Positions 1 to 8,933 are shown, numbered from the stretch's first letter. The stretch is DNA of 64,000 nt from Nocardioides sp. L-11A (GCA_029961745.1 CP124680.1:1860001-1924000), one strand, 5' to 3'. Translations and numbers: made by a program. The notes: generated from the letters alone by a model not told the origin.

Positions 1-1
1 C

Positions 2-229
2 GCGGCCGCGGGCGGCTCCTTCGTCGGCACGTCGGTGTTCGCGCTGTCCGGCGTCCTGCTCGGCGACTCCGGCGCCGCGGTCGGCGATCTGCTGCCGGTC
101 GCCCTGATCGCGCTCCTGCTCGACGTCCTGGCCGCCCTGGTCGTCGTCCCGGCGACGCTGTGGCTGGTCCGCCGCGCCGCCCACGACGGGCTCCCGCGGA
201 CCTCCCAGCGGATCCGGGTCCGCGCCTGA
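2..229 (+). CDS. mreD: MreD, rod shape-determining membrane protein (3' end only)
   Basis: Only the last 75 codons are inside the window; the reading frame is open from base 2. What is visible is one hydrophobic stretch (LLPVALIALLLDVLAALVVV) followed by a short basic cytoplasmic tail. On its own that is weak. The identity rests on position: the TGA stop shares its last base with the ATG of a class B PBP2, followed by rodA, which is the usual mreBCD-PBP2-rodA order of actinobacterial elongation clusters. MreD is a small integral membrane partner of MreC in the elongasome. Confidence is limited by the truncation. Confidence 0.7.
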   Translation, partial: AAAGGSFVGTSVFALSGVLLGDSGAAVGDLLPVALIALLLDVLAALVVVPATLWLVRRAAHDGLPRTSQRIRVRA

Positions 230-2382
230 TGCCCGCCTCGCCGGCCCGACCCGCCGCGGCCTCGCACCGCAGTCGGCTGCGCCTCGTCGTCATCCAGACC
301 CTGGTCTTCTCCCTCCTCGCCACCCTCGGCGTGCGTCTCTACTACCTGCAGGTGATCTCGGGGGAGAGCTACCAGGGCAAGGCGGCCTCGCAGTCCGTGC
401 GCGAGATCGTGGTCCAGCCCCAGCGCGGGCTGATCGTCGACGCGATGGGCCGCCCCCTCGTCACCAACCGGCTCACCTGGGTGGTGTCGATCGACCGCAC
501 CCTGCTCGGCAGGATGTCGGCCGCCGACCGCAAGGAGCTGCTCAGCCGCACCAGCGAGGCGATCGGCGTGGACGTCGCGGAGATCGAGGCGGCACTGCTG
601 CTGTGCGGCGACGCCGGCGCGGTCGCCGGCCAGTGCTGGAACGGCTCGCCGTACCAGCCGGTCCCCGTCGCGCGCGACGTCAAGGAGGGCGCGGCGCTGC
701 GGATCCTCGAGCAGCCCGAGGACTTCCCGGGCGTGGTCGTCGACCGGCAGAGCCTGCGGCAGTATCCCGCGCCGTACGGCATCAACGCGGCCCACGTGCT
801 CGGCTACCTCAGCCCGATCACCAAGGAGGAGCTGGAGTCCGCCGAGGACGCCGGCGACAGCTCGGTCAACGGCGCCTCCGTCGTCGGCCGTGCCGGCGTC
901 GAGAAGGAGTACGACGAGTGGCTGCGGGGCCAGCCCGGCTACGACCAGGTCGCGGTCGACTCCCAGGGGCGGGTCCGCGAGGACGTGTCCGGTCTGGAGG
1001 CGCAGCCCGGCGACACCCTCGTCACCTCGATCGACGCGAAGGTGCAGAGCGTCGTCGAGGAGCAGCTCGCGGCGATGATCGCCCAGCAGCGCAGCACCCG
1101 TGACCCGGTCACCAAGCGCAACTTCGAGGCGGACTCCGGGGCCGCCGTCGTGATGGAGGCGAAGACCGGGCGGATCGTCGCCATGGCCAGCCAGCCGACG
1201 TACGACCCCTCGGTGTGGGTCGGCGGGATCACCGACAAGCAGCTCCAGCGGCTCTACTCCGAGGCGGCCGGCACTCCGTTGCTCGCCCGCTCCTTCCAGG
1301 GCCAGTTCGCGCCCGGCTCGACGTGGAAGCCGTTCATGACGGTGGGGGCACTCACCCACGGCTACCCGACGTCGACCGTGCTCGGCTGTCCCTCGGCCGT
1401 GCAGATCGGCAACCGTCCCTTCCGCAACCACGAGTCGGCGGCGTACGGCTCGATCGGCTTCGCGAAGGCGCTCGAGGTCTCCTGCAACACCTTCTTCTTC
1501 CAGGTCGGCATGAACTTCTGGCAGAAGTACGGATCCGACCCCGACGACGTCGACGCCAAGGATCCGCTCGTCGAGCAGGCGGAGAAGTTCGGCTTCGGCG
1601 AGCGCACCGGCGTCGACCTGCCGGGCGAGGCCTCGGGCCGGGTCGCCGACCGGAGGTGGAAGCGCGACTACTACGAGTCGATGAAGGACTACTACTGCGG
1701 GATCGCGAAGAAACCGCAGGACGCCGACACCTCCGACTTCGTCTACAAGTTCTCCCGCGAGTTCTGCGTCGAGGGCTGGAAGTACCGCCTGCCCGACGCC
1801 GCCAACTTCGCGATCGGGCAGGGCGACACCATCGTCACGCCGCTGCAGCTGGCCCGCGGGTACGCCGCGATCGCCAACGGCGGCACGCTCTGGGAGCCGC
1901 GGGTCGGCAAGGCGGTCGTGTCGCCCGAGGGCCGGGTGATCCGCGAGATCGAGCCGAAGAAAGACCGCAGGCTCAAGATCCCCGCCTCCGTGCTGAGGTA
2001 CGTCGACGAGGCGCTCCAGGGCGTCGCGACGCGCGGCACGATGAACTGGAAGCTCGCCGGCTTCCCGCTCGACAAGGTCAAGATCCGCGCCAAGACCGGC
2101 TCCGCCGAGGTCTACGGCAAGCAGTCGACCGGCTGGGTCGCGTCGTACACCGAGGACTACGTCGTCGTGATGATGATGAGCCAGGGCGGCACCGGCTCCG
2201 GGTCCACCGGCGACGGCATCCGGGCGATCTGGGAGGCGCTGTACGGCGTCGACGGCGACCAGGTGGACCTGGCGAAGGCCGCGATCCCCGGCGGCCGGCC
2301 ACCGGCGCAGCTGCCGACCTTCGGCGACGACGGCTCGATCCTCCCGCCGGCGCGGGCGAAGAGCTCGAAGGAGGGCGAGTGA
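229..2382 (+). CDS. mrdA: Penicillin-binding protein 2 (class B transpeptidase)
   Basis: A 717-residue monofunctional transpeptidase that cross-links peptidoglycan during lateral wall growth. There is one N-terminal membrane helix (about residues 15-37), then a PBP dimerisation domain, then the transpeptidase domain. The three active-site motifs are all present: S364-T-W-K367 (SxxK), S418-C-N420 (SxN) and K622-T-G624. The ATG at 229 was chosen because it overlaps the mreD stop (TGATG), giving translational coupling; an in-frame upstream start at 160 would lie inside mreD. The stop overlaps the rodA ATG in the same manner. RodA is the cognate SEDS glycosyltransferase, so the pair should act as one polymerase/cross-linking unit. 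Confidence 0.95.
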   Translation: MPASPARPAAASHRSRLRLVVIQTLVFSLLATLGVRLYYLQVISGESYQGKAASQSVREIVVQPQRGLIVDAMGRPLVTNRLTWVVSIDRTLLGRMSAADRKELLSRTSEAIGVDVAEIEAALLLCGDAGAVAGQCWNGSPYQPVPVARDVKEGAALRILEQPEDFPGVVVDRQSLRQYPAPYGINAAHVLGYLSPITKEELESAEDAGDSSVNGASVVGRAGVEKEYDEWLRGQPGYDQVAVDSQGRVREDVSGLEAQPGDTLVTSIDAKVQSVVEEQLAAMIAQQRSTRDPVTKRNFEADSGAAVVMEAKTGRIVAMASQPTYDPSVWVGGITDKQLQRLYSEAAGTPLLARSFQGQFAPGSTWKPFMTVGALTHGYPTSTVLGCPSAVQIGNRPFRNHESAAYGSIGFAKALEVSCNTFFFQVGMNFWQKYGSDPDDVDAKDPLVEQAEKFGFGERTGVDLPGEASGRVADRRWKRDYYESMKDYYCGIAKKPQDADTSDFVYKFSREFCVEGWKYRLPDAANFAIGQGDTIVTPLQLARGYAAIANGGTLWEPRVGKAVVSPEGRVIREIEPKKDRRLKIPASVLRYVDEALQGVATRGTMNWKLAGFPLDKVKIRAKTGSAEVYGKQSTGWVASYTEDYVVVMMMSQGGTGSGSTGDGIRAIWEALYGVDGDQVDLAKAAIPGGRPPAQLPTFGDDGSILPPARAKSSKEGE

Positions 2383-3599
2383 TGAGCAACCGGATCCAGG
2401 GCAGCACCCGTCGTACCACGGCCTCGCGCCGGGTCGGCCGGTTCCGGTGGGGCGACCTCGACCTGGTGCTGCTCGGTGCCGTGCTCGTCCTCTCCCTGCT
2501 CGGCTGTCTGCTGATCTGGTCGGCCACCCTCGAGCGCGACCACCTCACCGGGGGCGACGCCCGGGCGTTCCTGGGCAAGCAGGTCGTCAACGTCGTGATC
2601 GGGCTCGGCCTGATGGCGCTGGTCGTCGTCACCGACCACCGCTGGGTGCGCATCCTCGCGCCGGTCGGCTACCTCCTCGCCGTGGGCGGGCTGGTCCTCG
2701 TGCTCGTGATGGGCTCGACCATCAACGGCTCGCGCTCCTGGCTGATGCTCGGCGGACTCTCCTTCCAGCCCTCGGAGCTGGCCAAGCTCGCCGTCGTCGT
2801 CGGGATGGCACTGGTGGTGGCCGAGCGCAGCGAGGGCCGCTGGCGCGACCGGGTGGGCACCGGCGACGTGCTCCTCATGCTGCTCGTCGCCGGCGTGCCC
2901 GCCGTCCTGATCCTCGCTCAGCCCGACCTCGGCACGATGCTCGTGCTCACCGCCACCGTCTTCGGGGTGATCGCCGCGTCCGGAGCCCACCGGCGCTGGC
3001 TGGGCCTGCTGGCCGGCGGCGGCGTCGCGGCTGCCGTCGTGGCGGTGTCGAGCGGGATGCTGAAGGAGTACCAGGTCGACCGCTTCCTCGCCTTCACTAA
3101 CCCCGCCCTCGACCCGAAGGGCGCGGGCTACAACGTCGAGCAGGCCCGGATCGCCGTCGGCAACGGCGGGCTCTTCGGGCAGGGCCTCTTCCAGGGCTCG
3201 CAGACCCAGTCGGGCTTCGTCCCCGAGCAGCACACCGACTTCGTGTTCACCGTCGCGGGCGAGGAGCTCGGCCTCGTCGGCGCGGCCGTCGTCGTCCTGC
3301 TGTTGGGTGTCGTGCTGTGGCGTGCGCTGCGCATCGCCGCCCGCACCGACGACGTCTTCGGCCGGATCGCCGCCGCCGGCATCGCCTGCTGGTTCGGCTT
3401 CCAGGCCTTCCAGAACATCGGGATGTGCCTCGGCATCATGCCCGTCACCGGTGTCCCCCTGCCGTTCGTGTCGTACGGCGGCTCGTCGATGTTCGCCGGC
3501 ATGCTCGCGATCGGGCTGCTCCAGAACATCCACCTGCGGACCCTCTCGGCCCCCGCGTCGCGGCTCGCGCCGCAGCAGCGGGTGCTGGTCCGGGGCTGA
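2382..3599 (+). CDS. rodA: RodA, SEDS-family peptidoglycan glycosyltransferase
   Basis: A 405-residue polytopic protein with about ten hydrophobic segments, typical of the SEDS family (FtsW/RodA/SpoVE) that polymerises lipid II in the membrane. Recognisable signatures are FQPSELAKLA, the QPDLGTM motif, and the C-terminal segment NIGMCLGIMPVTGVPLPFVSYGGSS (read here as separate blocks NIGMCLGIMPVTG and PLPFVSYGGSS). The start ATG overlaps the PBP2 stop (TGATG), so the two are co-translated partners. The gene ends the elongation operon: a 100-bp gap with a palindromic repeat follows. Confidence 0.95.
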   Translation: MSNRIQGSTRRTTASRRVGRFRWGDLDLVLLGAVLVLSLLGCLLIWSATLERDHLTGGDARAFLGKQVVNVVIGLGLMALVVVTDHRWVRILAPVGYLLAVGGLVLVLVMGSTINGSRSWLMLGGLSFQPSELAKLAVVVGMALVVAERSEGRWRDRVGTGDVLLMLLVAGVPAVLILAQPDLGTMLVLTATVFGVIAASGAHRRWLGLLAGGGVAAAVVAVSSGMLKEYQVDRFLAFTNPALDPKGAGYNVEQARIAVGNGGLFGQGLFQGSQTQSGFVPEQHTDFVFTVAGEELGLVGAAVVVLLLGVVLWRALRIAARTDDVFGRIAAAGIACWFGFQAFQNIGMCLGIMPVTGVPLPFVSYGGSSMFAGMLAIGLLQNIHLRTLSAPASRLAPQQRVLVRG

Positions 3600-3607
3600 T
3601 CTGGCGA

Positions 3608-3670
3608 CGGCGCAACGACCGAATTCGTCGTCATCACGGTCGGGCGACGACAATTCCGGTAGTTGCGCCG
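3608..3670. repeat. Palindromic intergenic repeat, family 2, copy C
   Basis: A 63-bp imperfect palindrome between rodA and the next gene. Its arms begin CGGCGCAAC and end GTTGCGCCG; 24-base arms pair with about four mismatches around a roughly 13-base loop. The reverse complement of this copy matches the element at 36166-36227 over almost its whole length (shared blocks include GAATTGTCGT and CGAATTCGGT). A U-rich tail is lacking on either side, so it is not a classical terminator, although it could act as one. Confidence 0.7.
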
Positions 3671-3705
3671 CACGCCACCGACCACGCATCCGGCAAGATG
3701 GCTCC

Positions 3706-4248
3706 GTGCTGACCGCCCGCCGAGCCCCGCGCCGCCGCGTGGCGCCGCTCGCGACGCTCGGCAGTCTCGAGAGCGTCACGGCGCTGGTCCTCGCCCACCT
3801 CGCGGCCGGGGGAGCGGTGCCGTCGGCCTGGTGGCTGGGCGGCTTCGCCGTCCTCGTGTACGCCGCCGGCCGGCTCGTGCTGCGCGGCCGCGCGAGCATC
3901 CGGCTGGTCCTGCCCGGTCTCGTCGCCGCGCAGCTGCTCGGGCACGCGTGGCTGGTGACCCTGGCCCCGGAGGCGCACGGACACGGGCACGCGATGTCGG
4001 CGCTGCTCGGGCTCACCCCGGGCATGCTGGCCGCCCACCTGGTGGCGGCGGCGGTCACGGGGACGATGTGGGCGCTGCGGCGGCGGGCAGTCGAGGTGCT
4101 GTTGCGCTGGACCGACCCGGGCGTCGTACCCCCGCCCGTTCCTCGGCGTACCCGGACCAGCCCGGTCCGCCGGCTGCGGACCGCGCCGCACACCCGAGCC
4201 CTCGCGCCCACGCGCGGCCCTCCGGTCCTGCACGCGGCGACCGCCTGA
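3706..4248 (+). CDS. Predicted membrane protein of a copper locus
   Basis: A 180-residue protein I do not recognise by family. It has three or four hydrophobic segments (around residues 25-45, 60-75 and 100-125), a His-rich loop (EAHGHGHA) between two of them, and a basic Pro/Arg-rich tail of about 45 residues. GTG at 3706 is preferred because CAAGAT lies six bases before it, matching the leaderless-type starts seen elsewhere in the window. The next genes downstream are YcnI-like and CopC-CopD, and the His-rich loop would suit a metal-handling role, but this is inferred from context only. Confidence 0.7.
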   Translation: MLTARRAPRRRVAPLATLGSLESVTALVLAHLAAGGAVPSAWWLGGFAVLVYAAGRLVLRGRASIRLVLPGLVAAQLLGHAWLVTLAPEAHGHGHAMSALLGLTPGMLAAHLVAAAVTGTMWALRRRAVEVLLRWTDPGVVPPPVPRRTRTSPVRRLRTAPHTRALAPTRGPPVLHAATA

Positions 4249-4317
4249 CTCCGGCTGCGGAGGTGGGCGGCCGACCGCTGTCCGCAGCCGACCACCCGAG
4301 TCATGAAAGAGACATCC

Positions 4318-5064
4318 ATGCAGATCCGACGCTTCACCCTGCCTGCCCTCGGCGCGACAGGCGCCCTCGCTCTCGTCACCCTGACCGCCGGCGCGGCGGG
4401 CGCCCACGTCACCGTCACGCCCGACACGACCTCCGCGGGCGCGTACGCCGTGCTCACCTTCAGCGTGGGTCACGGCTGCGAGGGCTCGCCCACGACCAAG
4501 CTCGCCATCCAGATGCCCGAGTCGATCCCGGTGGTCACGCCGACGGTCAACCCCAACTGGACCGTCGAGAAGGTGGACGAGCAGCTCGCCGAGCCGGTCA
4601 CCGACGCCCACGGCAACGAGATCACCGAGCGGACCGCCCAGGTCGTCTACACAGCCAAGACGCCCCTCGCCGACGGATTCCGCGACACCGTCGCGCTCTC
4701 CGTCCAGCTGCCCGAGGCGGCCGGCGACACGCTCGCCTTCCCGGTCGTGCAGACCTGCGAGAAGGGCCAGACCGGCTGGACCGAGACCGCCGCGGAGGGC
4801 CAGGACCCGGAGGAGCTGGGGAGCCCGGCCCCGGTCGTGACCATCACCGAGGCGACCGGCGAGGGCCACCACGGCGGCGCCGGGACCGACGACGCCGACA
4901 GCCCGGCGGACGCGGCGACCGACGACGCCCGGGAGGACGCCACGGCGGACGCGGCGTCGGACGACGACGGCGGCAACGGCCTCGCGATCGGCGGCCTGGT
5001 CGCCGGTCTCGGCGGTCTCGCCCTCGGCGGCCTGGCGCTCGCCCGCTCCGGCAAGAAGGGCTGA
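4318..5064 (+). CDS. ycnI: YcnI-like (DUF1775) copper-binding membrane-anchored protein
   Basis: A 248-residue exported protein. The signal peptide ends near GAAGA with mature His (HVTVTP), followed by the DUF1775 domain (to about residue 165). Next comes an acidic Asp/Ala-rich linker and a C-terminal Gly/Ala/Leu-rich membrane helix with a short basic end. In characterised YcnI proteins the N-terminal His forms a mono-histidine brace for Cu(II); here that His and a downstream NPNW are present. ATG at 4318 is preferred over the in-frame ATG at 4303 because GAAAGAG (about 4305-4311) makes a ribosome binding site for it. It sits 8 bp before the CopC-CopD fusion gene, so the two probably act together in copper delivery. 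Confidence 0.85.
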   Translation: MQIRRFTLPALGATGALALVTLTAGAAGAHVTVTPDTTSAGAYAVLTFSVGHGCEGSPTTKLAIQMPESIPVVTPTVNPNWTVEKVDEQLAEPVTDAHGNEITERTAQVVYTAKTPLADGFRDTVALSVQLPEAAGDTLAFPVVQTCEKGQTGWTETAAEGQDPEELGSPAPVVTITEATGEGHHGGAGTDDADSPADAATDDAREDATADAASDDDGGNGLAIGGLVAGLGGLALGGLALARSGKKG

Positions 5065-5072
5065 GTCCCGGC

Positions 5073-6728
5073 GTGACCAGGCGTGCGCCGGCGTACCTCG
5101 CCCTCCTGATGGCCGTCCTGGCCGCCGTCCTGACGGTGCTCGGGACGGCGGGGCCCGCGTCGGCGCACGCCACCCTCGTCTCCACCGATCCGGCCGAGGG
5201 CGCCGTGCTGCCGGAGGCGCCCTCCTCGGTCACCTTCACCTTCGACGAGCCCGTTCAGCTGGTGCCGGACGGCCTGCTCGCCTTCGACGCCCAGGGGAAG
5301 CGGGTCGACATCGACCCGTCCGCGAAGGGGCCCGAGGTGACCGGCCGGCTGCCCGACGAGCTCGCCGACGGGACCTATGTCGTGACCTGGCGCGCAGTCT
5401 CGGCCGACGGCCACCCGATCGCGGGATCGCTGACCTTCCACGTGGGTGCGCCGAGCCCCAAGGTGGTGGCGCCCGAGACCGGTCCGGCCGACGCGGGTGC
5501 GGTGCCGACGGTGCAGGGCATCGTCCAGGGCCTCGACTACGCCGCATTGCTGCTCGCCGGCGGGCTCGCGGTCTTCCTGAGCTGGACGGCGCGCGGCGTC
5601 CGCCTCTCCGGGCAGGTACGCCGCCGCCTGGTCCGCGTGCTCCGGGGCAGCGCGCTCGTGGCGGTGCTCGCGGCCGCGGCCGCCGTCCCCCTCGCCGGTG
5701 CCTACCAGCTCGGCTCCGGGCTCGGCGGCGTCCTCGACCCGTCGTCCTTCGACCCCGGGTTGGTGCAGGACGACCTCCAGGTGCTCGCCCTCCAGGTCGC
5801 CGGCCTCGGCGTCGCCGCGTGGGCGGCCGGTCAGGGCCGCTCCTCGCTGGTCGTCGACCTCGTCACCGCGCTCGCCGTCTGGTCGCCCGCGCTGGTCGGC
5901 CACACCCGGGCCTACGAGCCGAGCATGTTGCTCGTCGTCACCGACGCCCTGCACCTGAGTGCCGGCGCCGTGTGGCTCGGCGGACTGGCCGGCCTGGTGC
6001 TCACCCTGCCGTCGATCGCCGGGCGGCCGAAGGACGCCGCCCACCTCCTCACCCGGTTCTCCGCCCTCGCCGCCGGCCTACTCGCCGCGATGGCGCTCAC
6101 CGGTGTGCTGCTCGGCTGGCGCATCGTCGGCTCCTGGACGCGGCTGGTCGAGGAGACCTACGGCCGGCTCCTGCTCGTCAAGGTGGCGGTCGTCCTGGTG
6201 GTCGTCGCGATCGCGGCCTACAACCGGTTCCGCCTGGTGCCCCGGGTGGGCCGCGACGGCGGGCACGACGAGCGCCGGCGGGCCACCGGCCTGGTCCGGC
6301 GTACCGTCCTCGCCGAGGCGATGCTCCTCGTCGTCGTCCTCGGCGTGACCGGCTTCCTCACCCAGAAGCCGCCGGGCGGGACCACCCCCGGCCAGGCCCC
6401 GACCGCGGACACGGGCGTCGTCACCGGTGTCGCCGGCGACGACCTCAAGGTGCTGGCCGTCCTCGACCCCGGCCCCGGCCTGCAGCGCACGCTGATCCTG
6501 CAGGTGCAGAACCTGGCCGGCGATCCCCTCGACCTGTACGACGCCCCGGCGGTCGCGCTGCGCTCCCCGCGGGTCGGCCTCGGCGAGGTCCCGGTGGTCC
6601 CGAGCGGCTCGGGCACCTACACCGCCGAGGTCGTCTTCCCCCACGCCGGCGCCTGGAAGCTGCAGGTGAGCATCCGGGTCGACGCGTTCACCAGCCCGGT
6701 GACGACCGTCGATCTCGAGGTGGACTGA
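5073..6728 (+). CDS. CopC-CopD fusion protein, copper acquisition/resistance
   Basis: A 551-residue fusion. After a signal peptide the mature protein starts HATLVSTDP, the CopC domain (about residues 30-125), with the conserved SADGHP near its end; the N-terminal His and this His are typical Cu(II) ligands. An eight-helix CopD membrane domain follows (about 145-430, with RLLLVKVAVV near its end). A C-terminal beta-rich extracytoplasmic domain of about 100 residues closes the protein, resembling those in actinobacterial YcnJ-type proteins. GTG at 5073 sits 8 bp after ycnI. In Bacillus the YcnJ fusion imports copper; here import or tolerance cannot be decided. The gene ends the copper operon and is followed by palindromic repeat A. 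Confidence 0.88.
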   Translation: MTRRAPAYLALLMAVLAAVLTVLGTAGPASAHATLVSTDPAEGAVLPEAPSSVTFTFDEPVQLVPDGLLAFDAQGKRVDIDPSAKGPEVTGRLPDELADGTYVVTWRAVSADGHPIAGSLTFHVGAPSPKVVAPETGPADAGAVPTVQGIVQGLDYAALLLAGGLAVFLSWTARGVRLSGQVRRRLVRVLRGSALVAVLAAAAAVPLAGAYQLGSGLGGVLDPSSFDPGLVQDDLQVLALQVAGLGVAAWAAGQGRSSLVVDLVTALAVWSPALVGHTRAYEPSMLLVVTDALHLSAGAVWLGGLAGLVLTLPSIAGRPKDAAHLLTRFSALAAGLLAAMALTGVLLGWRIVGSWTRLVEETYGRLLLVKVAVVLVVVAIAAYNRFRLVPRVGRDGGHDERRRATGLVRRTVLAEAMLLVVVLGVTGFLTQKPPGGTTPGQAPTADTGVVTGVAGDDLKVLAVLDPGPGLQRTLILQVQNLAGDPLDLYDAPAVALRSPRVGLGEVPVVPSGSGTYTAEVVFPHAGAWKLQVSIRVDAFTSPVTTVDLEVD

Positions 6729-6753
6729 GGGTCGGCCCGGGTGGCTGGTCGGA

Positions 6754-6849
6754 GGCGGCTTCATCACGGTAGGTAGGTGAACGGGAGCTTCTGTAGCGGA
6801 GTTCCACTACAGAAGCGGCGATTCACCTACATCCCGTGATGAATCCGCC
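6754..6849. repeat. Palindromic intergenic repeat, family 1, copy A
   Basis: A 96-bp nested palindrome between the convergent CopC-CopD gene and the minus-strand lipoprotein gene. The outer arms (GGCGGCTTCATCACGG and its near-complement at the right end) enclose an inner hairpin at 6787-6816 with perfect 10-base arms GCTTCTGTAG/CTACAGAAGC, extendable to 14 pairs with one mismatch. The same architecture and much of the sequence recur at 41857-41950. Confidence 0.8.
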
Positions 6850-6870
6850 GCGGCGGGACCCGGGCGACGG

Positions 6871-7758
6871 CTACGCGGCGACGGGCGCCGTGACGGCGAC
6901 CTGGTGCAGCAGCCCGTCGACCCGCACCTGCAGGAACAGCCGGTAGTCGCCGGGCTGGGTGAAGACGGTGTGGAAGGTCAGCACGGTCCCGTCGTCGGTG
7001 ACCTCGGGGGCGCCGTACGGATGCACGTGCACGAAGCCGCGCGAGTCGACGGCGAACCCGGTGAGGTGGGCGCTGGCGCCGAGGTAGCTGCCGAGCGCGA
7101 CCGGCTCGCCGTCGGCGTCGGTGAGCCGCAGCCGGAGCCGGCCGTTGGGGCCGATCTCGCCGGACGCGAGGAGGCGCGCCCGGACGACACCGTCGTCCCC
7201 GGTCTCGGCCGCTTCGCCGCGGGGTACGTCGACCCGGGTCTCCTCGCCCGCGACGCGCAGGGTGATGCCGACGACGAGGGGTGTGGTGCTGCCCTCCGGG
7301 ATGAACTCCGCCACCACCCGCCAGCGCCCGGGTGAGCCGAGGTCGACGCGCGCGGTCCAGGTGCCGTCGGCGGCCAGGGTCGGGTGCAGGTGCCGGAACT
7401 GCGCGAGGTCGTCGCGCACGACGTACAGGTGCAGGAGCTTGGTCTGCTCCTCGGTGTAGGTCAGCAGCGGCTCCCCGGACGGCGCCAGGATCCGGAACGA
7501 GACGTCGCCGATGCCCGTGGCGCCGGGCAGCCGCACGTCGGTCATCCGGTAGCCCTCGACGTCGGCGCTGGTGCCGTCGCCGACCGGGTTGCCGACCGGC
7601 TGGACACCGGAGCCGCCGTCCTTGGCGGGGGTGAGCACGATCCGGTCGGGATCGGCCGGCTCGCCCGACGAGCATGCCCCGAGCGACAGGGCCAGTGCCG
7701 CCGCCGTCAGCCCGGCGCCGAGGGCGCGGTGGGAACGGCGGGGGGAGGGGCGGCTCAT
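6871..7758 (-). CDS. Predicted lipoprotein of the metal locus
   Basis: A 295-residue exported lipoprotein. The N-terminus has a basic region, a hydrophobic core and a lipobox (SLGAC, Cys near residue 27). The mature part looks beta-rich with repeated His motifs (FRHLHP, FVHVHPYG, LHQ) spread over two similar halves. That would fit an extracytoplasmic metal- or ligand-binding domain, but I do not recognise a named family. Start ATG at 7758 overlaps the stop of the upstream antiporter gene by four bases (ATGA), so the two minus-strand genes are translationally coupled. Lying opposite a YcnI/CopCD operon it may belong to the same stress response; that is inference. Confidence 0.7.
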   Translation of the reverse strand: MSRPSPRRSHRALGAGLTAAALALSLGACSSGEPADPDRIVLTPAKDGGSGVQPVGNPVGDGTSADVEGYRMTDVRLPGATGIGDVSFRILAPSGEPLLTYTEEQTKLLHLYVVRDDLAQFRHLHPTLAADGTWTARVDLGSPGRWRVVAEFIPEGSTTPLVVGITLRVAGEETRVDVPRGEAAETGDDGVVRARLLASGEIGPNGRLRLRLTDADGEPVALGSYLGASAHLTGFAVDSRGFVHVHPYGAPEVTDDGTVLTFHTVFTQPGDYRLFLQVRVDGLLHQVAVTAPVAA

Positions 7759-8873
7759 GGCGCCACGGTCATGAAGAGGAACGCGGCGAGTAGGACGAGA
7801 TGGACCATGCCGTTGAGCGGCTTCGCCCGGCCGGGGACGACGGTGAGCACCGCGACCACGGAGGTCAGCAGGAGGAGTGCGAGCTGGAGCGGTGCGAGGC
7901 CGAGCTCGAGCGGTCCGTCGAGCCAGATCGACGCGATCGCGATGGCCGGGATGGTGAGGCCGATCGAGGCCATCGCCGATCCGTAGGCCAGATTGAGGCT
8001 GATCTGGACCCGGTCGCGTCGCGCCGCGCGGACGGCGGCGATCGACTCCGGCGCCAGGACCAGGAGCGCGATCACCACACCGACGGTGGCGTGGGGGAAG
8101 CCGAGTGCGTTGACGGCGTCCTCGATGGCGTAGGACTCGACCTTCGCCAGGCCGACCACCGTGACCAGGGCGAGGCCGAGCAGCCCGAGACTGATCCACG
8201 CCTCACGGGCCGTCGGCGGATCGGCGTGCCCGTCGTCGTCGAGGTCACCGGGGTCGGTGCCCGCGGGCGGTGCGCCTTTGCCCACCGGGAGGAAGAAGTC
8301 GCGGTGGCGCACGGTCTGGGTGAACACGAACGCGCCGTACAGCGCCAGGGACGCGACCGCCGCGAACGCCAGCTGCTGCCCGGTGAAGATCGGGCCGGGC
8401 TCGCTGGTCGTGAAGGTCGGCACCACGAGGGTCAGGCCGGCCAGGGAGATCACGGTGGCGAGCGCGGACCCGGTGCCCTCGGAGTTGAAGACGGCCAGAT
8501 GGTGGCGCAGCGCACCGACGACCAGGGAGATGCCGACGATGCCGTTGACCGTGATCATCACCGCGGCGAAGACCGTGTCCCGGGCCAGGGTCGCGGTCTC
8601 CCCGCTGCCGGAGACCATGAGGGTGACGATCAGGCCGACCTCGATGACCGTCACCGCGACCGCGAGCAGCAGGGAGCCGAACGGCTCGCCGACCTTGTGG
8701 GCGACGACCTCGGCATGGTGCACGGCGGCCAGGACGGCGCCGACGAGAGCGACTCCGATGAGACTGCTCGCGATCGGTCCGGGGTGGGTGCCCCAGCTGA
8801 TCGCGAGCACGATCGCGGCCACGGGCGGCGTGATGACCGTCCACCCGAGTCGTCCGGCGGTGGAGGCGCTCAT
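7755..8873 (-). CDS. Ca2+/H+ (cation/proton) antiporter, ChaA/CaCA family
   Basis: A 372-residue protein with about eleven hydrophobic segments in two homologous halves. The ChaA-type signature GEPFGSLLLAVAVTVIEVGL lies near residues 80-100, and the second half carries the matching LVLAPESIAA and NLAYGSAMASIGLTIP blocks. Acidic residues in these two alpha-repeats are the ion-binding sites in the family. A hydrophilic loop rich in Asp/Gly separates the halves. ATG at 8873 was preferred over upstream options because the protein then begins just before the first helix. It is the first gene of a two-gene unit with the downstream lipoprotein. Confidence 0.88.
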   Translation of the reverse strand: MSASTAGRLGWTVITPPVAAIVLAISWGTHPGPIASSLIGVALVGAVLAAVHHAEVVAHKVGEPFGSLLLAVAVTVIEVGLIVTLMVSGSGETATLARDTVFAAVMITVNGIVGISLVVGALRHHLAVFNSEGTGSALATVISLAGLTLVVPTFTTSEPGPIFTGQQLAFAAVASLALYGAFVFTQTVRHRDFFLPVGKGAPPAGTDPGDLDDDGHADPPTAREAWISLGLLGLALVTVVGLAKVESYAIEDAVNALGFPHATVGVVIALLVLAPESIAAVRAARRDRVQISLNLAYGSAMASIGLTIPAIAIASIWLDGPLELGLAPLQLALLLLTSVVAVLTVVPGRAKPLNGMVHLVLLAAFLFMTVAP

Positions 8874-8933
8874 GATGCGGAATCCTACAAAAGGGGACCT
8901 GACGACGATGACGGGCGCACGCGTCGTGGACCG

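Noticed and set aside
2157..4457. Very long open frame on the minus strand opposite rodA and the copper locus
   Set aside because: It is a GC-rich shadow of the plus-strand genes: Arg/Ala/Gly/Asp-rich with no domain, crossing several real genes.
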